Shown: piece after piece, positions 60,585-64,000 of the stretch
How the letters are laid out: each line of letters opens with the position of its first letter
How positions within the stretch are numbered: the first letter of the stretch is position 1
Source of the DNA: Oscillospiraceae bacterium
GTDB lineage: Bacteria; Bacillota; Clostridia; Oscillospirales; Oscillospiraceae
NCBI GenBank assembly: GCA_017458065.1
Contig: JAFTGD010000026.1
Span: 55,398-119,397 of the forward strand
Length of the DNA stretch: 64,000 nucleotides
Direction of reading: 5' to 3'
Notes under the pieces: model-generated
The model's database searches: none
The model's input: the letters and a program-made list of their open reading frames with translations, nothing else
Told to the model about the DNA's origin: nothing
Program-made: the position numbers and the translations under genes

Positions 60585-61940
60585 TTACAGGTGATAAATG
60601 CTGACTCCCGTCAGCTCTCCGGCTGTATTCATCACAAAGTTCCCTCGGATGGCATCGACCTCTGCTCCCGTATCCCGATCGTAAACCCGTATTTCCAAAT
60701 CCGCATCGTTCAGGGGGACAATCGGATGATCCGCGTCAATCCCGATGTTCTGCAGCAGATTCCGGTACATCGGAACTGTGAAGACCCGGTTGTCGCCGAG
60801 GGACAGCTCGAACGTGTAACTGTCATTCGCCAGCAGCATCAGATACCTGGCAAACTGATCCTGTTCCTGGAGCAGCGAGTGTTGAAACGCCCGATACCTT
60901 TCATAGTCTTCATACCAGGAAGCATAGGCAGGATCGTCCCGGTGATCCGGAAGCTCATAATGACTGGTGAGGTAGTCTCCCAGATATGCTGTCACCTTTT
61001 CTGCTCCTGAGCAGTTCAGGTGCGAGTGGTCAAAGCAGTCTGTCTGCTCATCCACGACGTTCAGATCCAGGAAATTGAGATAGTCAACGCCATACTTCTC
61101 GGCAATATCATACAGGCGGTGGGCTTCCAGCTGCTCCGTCTCGTCGGCGGTAAAGGGAAGATAGGTCAACAGCACCTCTATCCCCCTCGCCTGGCAGTCC
61201 GTTATCAGTCTCTCAAGATACGCAATGCTGACCGTATCTCTCTCCAGTTTTTCATTAGCCGGCACCTGTTTCATCTCGGCAGGCTTGTAAACACCGACCA
61301 TGGTTTCCGCTCCCTTCTGCACATTGCGTGGGGGGCGAAAATCACTCCGGCCCAGAGAGCTCCAGCGGTTGTGATACACGGAGAAGGGCCAGAGCAGTGT
61401 AATGGGATCCCGTTCCTCCTCCTGGCCGATCAGTGCCACGTTTGCCTCGTTGATCAGCTTTTCTTCGGCGATGAGGCGCTCTACCTCTTCATCATGAAGC
61501 AGGTCCTGCACGGCACGGATTTTTGTCCGGCTGATGGGGAAGGCGTCAAGAGACAGATGCACGTAGGAAAAACTGTTGCGGGAGGTCTTTGCTTCTTCGG
61601 TGATGTCAAAGCAGTCAACAACGAGGACAGACGGCGTGGTATATTCCAGCGCCATCTGTGCCGCCCAGTAGGTAGTGGCAAGCGCGTTGGCGTTTCCGCC
61701 AAAATTATAGGAAAGAAAGCCGTGGTCTTTCCAGAGCTCCATGGGGTAAACCGCGTCCAACATGTGGCTTGTGCCTAAGAAGAGAACGTCAAAGTTCTGC
61801 TCCTCATCAAAGAAATCCGCATATTGGATGTAGCTGGACTTTCGCTTCACGAGTTCCGACAGGCCAAACAGTGCTGTGAGCAGCAACAGAAGCGTCAGAA
61901 TCACGGCAAGAACACGGGAGAGGGTACTGTTTCGGGTCAT
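60585..61940 (-). CDS. Membrane-anchored SGNH/DltD-like hydrolase
   Basis: 451 residues. One N-terminal membrane helix (about 8-30). Nucleophile block FLGTSHMLDAVY (Ser in GTSH) and C-terminal DHSHLNCSGAEKV with the catalytic Asp/His pair are SGNH-type. Similar proteins modify cell-surface polymers, for example by transfer or removal of acetyl groups. Start ATG 61940 with AAAGGA 5 bases upstream on the minus strand. It is a single-gene unit. Confidence 0.8.
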   Translation of the reverse strand: MTRNSTLSRVLAVILTLLLLLTALFGLSELVKRKSSYIQYADFFDEEQNFDVLFLGTSHMLDAVYPMELWKDHGFLSYNFGGNANALATTYWAAQMALEYTTPSVLVVDCFDITEEAKTSRNSFSYVHLSLDAFPISRTKIRAVQDLLHDEEVERLIAEEKLINEANVALIGQEEERDPITLLWPFSVYHNRWSSLGRSDFRPPRNVQKGAETMVGVYKPAEMKQVPANEKLERDTVSIAYLERLITDCQARGIEVLLTYLPFTADETEQLEAHRLYDIAEKYGVDYLNFLDLNVVDEQTDCFDHSHLNCSGAEKVTAYLGDYLTSHYELPDHRDDPAYASWYEDYERYRAFQHSLLQEQDQFARYLMLLANDSYTFELSLGDNRVFTVPMYRNLLQNIGIDADHPIVPLNDADLEIRVYDRDTGAEVDAIRGNFVMNTAGELTGVSIYHL

Positions 61941-62287
61941 AGTCCTTTCAACACCCCCTAAAACTGAAAATAGATAAAGTGGGAGATCGCCCGATTTCAC
62001 GTATTTTCATGCATCTCAATAAAAGGCCATAAAACCCTGTAATATCAAGCACTTCCGACTTTTTGAACTTCATGAAATCCTATGTATTTTCATAAAGCCA
62101 AATGCCAAAAGTGCGTAAAAGTGCGTAAAGATTTCTGAGAAAAAAGACCTGCTGTAACGAGGTTGAAACGATAGCCGGAGCCTGCTTCAAGACAAAAGTC
62201 GAATGAGGCGGCTCCGGTTTTTTAGATAACTATAAGAAAGACGCTCCCTGTTAGGCAATTCGCTTTAAGGGAGCGCCTTGTTATGCT
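61941..62287. other. Gene-free stretch with two terminators
   Basis: AAAAGTGCGTAAAAGTGCGTAAAG (two 11-base direct repeats AAAAGTGCGTA, about 62107-62129) may be a protein site or recombination scar. CCGGAGCC/GGCTCCGG (62175-62217) plus TTTTTT is a plus-strand terminator with no gene before it. CGCTCCCT/AGGGAGCG (62242-62275) terminates the minus-strand metallo-hydrolase gene. Confidence 0.6.
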
Positions 62288-62914
62288 CTAATAAAAATAC
62301 CTTCTTCGCTCTGTACCAACAGTCGTTTCTTCGGAATGTCCTGAATACAGTACAGTGTTTTCCGGCAAGGTGAGGATCTTTGTGGTAATGCTTTCTATGA
62401 TATCCTGCCGATTACCGCCCGGATACTGATAATTACCGATACTGCCCTTGAAAATCGTATCCCCTACAAAGGCAATACTGTCCTTCTGGCAGTAATAGAC
62501 AACGGAATCCGTTGTGTGACCGGGTGTATGAATGACTTGGAAAGTAGCACTGGAACCATTTCTAAGACAGACAGTATCACCATCATTGAGATATCTTACG
62601 TTCTTTACAATCTTCTCCCCAATACAGAACGCTGAAAGATTCATCTCACCATCCAACAGGTAGCGATCTGCATTGGCATGGGCAAGCACCGGAATATCCA
62701 ATACTTTACGCAATTCATCAACTGCCCCTGTGTGATCAAAATGGCCGTGGGTAAGCAAAATAGCTTCAATGCTCCATTGTTCACGTTTGATAAGCGAAAG
62801 CAAGCGATTTGCCTCCGCCCCCGGATCGATCACAAACCCATGACTTGTTGCGTCATCGATATAGAAGAAGCAGTTTTCCGCAAAATAGCCCTTCACGGGC
62901 ACACAACGCACCAT
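62288..62914 (-). CDS. Metallo-beta-lactamase-fold hydrolase (glyoxalase II-like)
   Basis: 208 residues from ATG 62914. Metal ligands: THGHFDHTGAVDEL, HTPGHTTDSV, VGDTIFKGSIG and a C-terminal SGHSEET. The size and PGGN loop fit YcbL/GloB2-type thioester hydrolases. GC content is clearly lower than the neighbours. The frame stays open to 63010, adding 32 residues that do not look like the family; no strong ribosome-binding site supports either start, so the N terminus is uncertain. Confidence 0.82.
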   Translation of the reverse strand: MVRCVPVKGYFAENCFFYIDDATSHGFVIDPGAEANRLLSLIKREQWSIEAILLTHGHFDHTGAVDELRKVLDIPVLAHANADRYLLDGEMNLSAFCIGEKIVKNVRYLNDGDTVCLRNGSSATFQVIHTPGHTTDSVVYYCQKDSIAFVGDTIFKGSIGNYQYPGGNRQDIIESITTKILTLPENTVLYSGHSEETTVGTERRRYFY

Positions 62915-63093
62915 GATAATCAGTGAAGCTTGCAGCCCTCTGGGCCGCAGCTCATACCGGAAGATATCTGTTCCTCTGCTTCCTTCGCCATCAACTGCAT
63001 TTATCGGCACAAAACAATATATCCTTACACCAATGTCACGAATAGTCGTTGTTTGGGCATGAACGGTGTGGCAATTAATGTCTGTTTGGTTTA

Positions 63094-63225
63094 TCAGCTT
63101 GTAGGTATATCGGAGAAGTCTGCCACAAGTTTATCCAGTTTCCGCATAACCGCCTTATCCCTTGTGTAGACGGTGGCGGTCCGCTCTCCTGCGTTGTAGT
63201 TTACTATAGCCTTTACAAGCTCCAT
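63094..63225 (-). pseudogene. 3' fragment of an unrecognised gene
   Basis: 43 codons from ATG 63225 to TGA 63094-63096 read MELVKAIVNYNAGERTATVY and end DFSDIPTS. The frame continues upstream as DDCKRYGKADNV without a start until it meets group II intron sequence near 63262. It looks like the tail of a longer charged protein cut by the rearrangement. I cannot name the family. Confidence 0.45.
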
Positions 63226-63262
63226 CACATTGTCCGCCTTCCCGTAACGCTTGCAATCATCA

Positions 63263-63607
63263 CGGTACTATGGCTTCTGCTGACTTCTCGCCATTCGTTG
63301 TTACTACGGCTTCTTACTCTGTTTTCACCGCTGACGAGACCTCCCCGAGTACCACACGTTTCTTTCCCATATATCTGTCACATCTACTATGCACAGTTCC
63401 GTACAGTTATTGGGCTTCGGTCTGTCTGGCGACTTTACCCCCATACATAGCCTATATGTGATTTCTGTTCGTCAGACCAGAGGTTTGCTTACAGTTTCCT
63501 TCAGATTCCACCTCACGGTGAACACCCTTGCTGTTCAGCTGTATCCTTCCCACTGTCGGGCGGATTAGGGACTTTCACCCATTAGAAACGTGCGCCGTCG
63601 GGCGCAC
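63263..63607 (-). ncRNA. Group II intron, 5' (domain I) fragment
   Basis: On the minus strand the RNA begins GTGCGCCCGACGGCGCAC at 63607, then GGGTGAAAGTCCCTAATC, GTTCACCGTGAGGTGGAATC, CTGGTCTGACGAACAGAAAT and GGTCTCGTCAGCGGTGAAAA, a succession characteristic of bacterial group II intron domain I. It stops near 63263 where the intron-encoded reverse transcriptase should begin; no reverse transcriptase, domain V or domain VI follows. So this is a truncated, inactive intron. Its 5' end lies directly after a terminator-like hairpin, the insertion preference of class C introns. Confidence 0.75.
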
Positions 63608-63615
63608 CAGAAAAT

Positions 63616-63649
63616 AGCCGTACCGATCATACTGAAAAGCGGTACGGCT
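63616..63649 (-). terminator. Hairpin at the intron insertion point
   Basis: AGCCGTACC (63616-63624) pairs with GGTACGGCT (63641-63649). Read on the minus strand it is followed by ATTTTCTG and then the intron GTGCG start, consistent with termination of the minus-strand genes and with intron targeting of terminators. Confidence 0.65.
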
Positions 63650-63693
63650 TGTTTAATTCTGGCTATCTTCCAAGATGAATTGTTGATTTATTT

Positions 63694-63831
63694 CTATTCT
63701 TCCTTGATTTTAAATATCCTGGCCGTAAGATTTGCAATCAATACGGATGCAGTAATGCCTATAATTACAGCAGCAAGAAACGCCCAGGCAGGACTACAGC
63801 TCATCAGCGTGTTGGCGTATCCGGCAGGCAT
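63694..63831 (-). pseudogene. C-terminal fragment of a membrane protein, possibly ECF S-component
   Basis: From ATG 63831 to TAG 63694-63696: MPAGYANTLMSCSPAWAFLA, a hydrophobic helix, ending LTARIFKIKEE. The last helix and basic tail look like the end of an MptD-type ECF transporter S component. The upstream part is absent, replaced by the adjoining ABC gene end. Low confidence in the family name. Confidence 0.4.
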
Positions 63832-63877
63832 AGACCACCCATCAGATTTGTTCGGTGGGGATGACCTCTCGTAAGTC

Positions 63878-64000
63878 TTATGCTATTGACCAGTTCTGCC
63901 CCTCAGTCTGGAGCTGCACCATCTCGGCATAGATGCAGCTGCGCTGCATCAGCTCCGCAGGCGAACCCTGCTCCGCTACGCCGCCGTCCGAAAGCACCAC
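63878..64000 (-). CDS. ABC transporter ATP-binding protein, 3' end (partial)
   Basis: Forty codons to TAA at 63878-63880: VVLSDGGVAEQGSPAELMQ, then YAEMVQLQTEGQNWSIA. The pattern vLsdGxvaEqGspxeLm is the H-loop-distal end of exporter-type (MsbA-like) ABC ATPases with fused membrane domain. The gene runs off the window. Confidence 0.85.
   Translation of the reverse strand: MVLSDGGVAEQGSPAELMQRSCIYAEMVQLQTEGQNWSIA

Noticed and set aside
62915-63010. N-terminal extension of the metallo-hydrolase
   Set aside because: The added residues do not resemble the family, and no ribosome-binding site supports that start; kept only as an uncertainty.

Overview
The window reads as chromosomal DNA of a GC-rich anaerobic Firmicute in the Clostridia, most plausibly Oscillospiraceae or a neighbouring family. 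The reasons are strong AGGAGG-type ribosome-binding sites, many intrinsic terminators, a four-subunit 2-oxoacid:ferredoxin oxidoreductase, a rubredoxin fusion, iron-sulfur flavoenzymes and HxlR/LysR/MocR regulators. Family and taxon assignments come from reading the sequence, not from a database search. No rRNA, tRNA, CRISPR array or complete transposon was found.

Layout. 1-6.8 kb: end of an ABC ATPase gene, a giant FtsX/MacB-type permease, a YitT-family membrane protein, alanine racemase (minus) and a LysR regulator. 7.1-11.8 kb: an amino-acid module of an isoleucine 2-epimerase-like PLP enzyme, a HisC-like aminotransferase and a LeuT-fold transporter, then an EamA exporter. 12-15.6 kb: a MinD-like P-loop ATPase, a LysR regulator and a divergent Tat-exported FAD reductase. 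15.6-20.7 kb: two small insertions, one with an AAA/DUF4143 ATPase and one with an Xre/AbiEii-like toxin-antitoxin pair. Each is flanked by a long direct repeat of the local gene end, and both carry the same AAAGCGCAGGT-containing motif near one end. Between them lie a metallo-beta-lactamase-rubredoxin fusion and hxlR. 20.7-28.9 kb: a cystathionine gamma-synthase family enzyme with LysR, acetyltransferase, flavodoxin/nitroreductase/flavin-reductase genes with HxlR, an aminotransferase and an orphan HipA-like kinase. 29-37 kb: a MATE pump behind a two-terminator leader, a beheaded flavoprotein gene, azlCD, an AraC-controlled redox operon and an ISL3-like remnant.

37.4-47.9 kb is a coherent catabolic block: BrnQ carrier, divergent MocR regulator, PhzF-like isomerase, RidA, an old-yellow-enzyme/FAD/FeS oxidoreductase, and ferredoxin plus alpha, beta and gamma subunits of a 2-oxoacid:ferredoxin oxidoreductase, followed by an AEC carrier broken by a TAG codon. 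Four TTGTATNNATACAA-like palindromes sit in the two control regions, so MocR probably governs both arms. 48.2-52 kb: a hybrid histidine kinase with two receivers behind a sugar acetyltransferase. 52-60.5 kb: a sugar regulon with a fucose/arabinose isomerase-type enzyme, a YtfQ/YtfR/YtfT/YjfF-like ABC importer and an FGGY kinase. 60.5-64 kb: an SGNH-like surface protein, a metallo-hydrolase, and a decayed zone holding a 5' piece of a group II intron, two gene fragments and the end of an ABC exporter.
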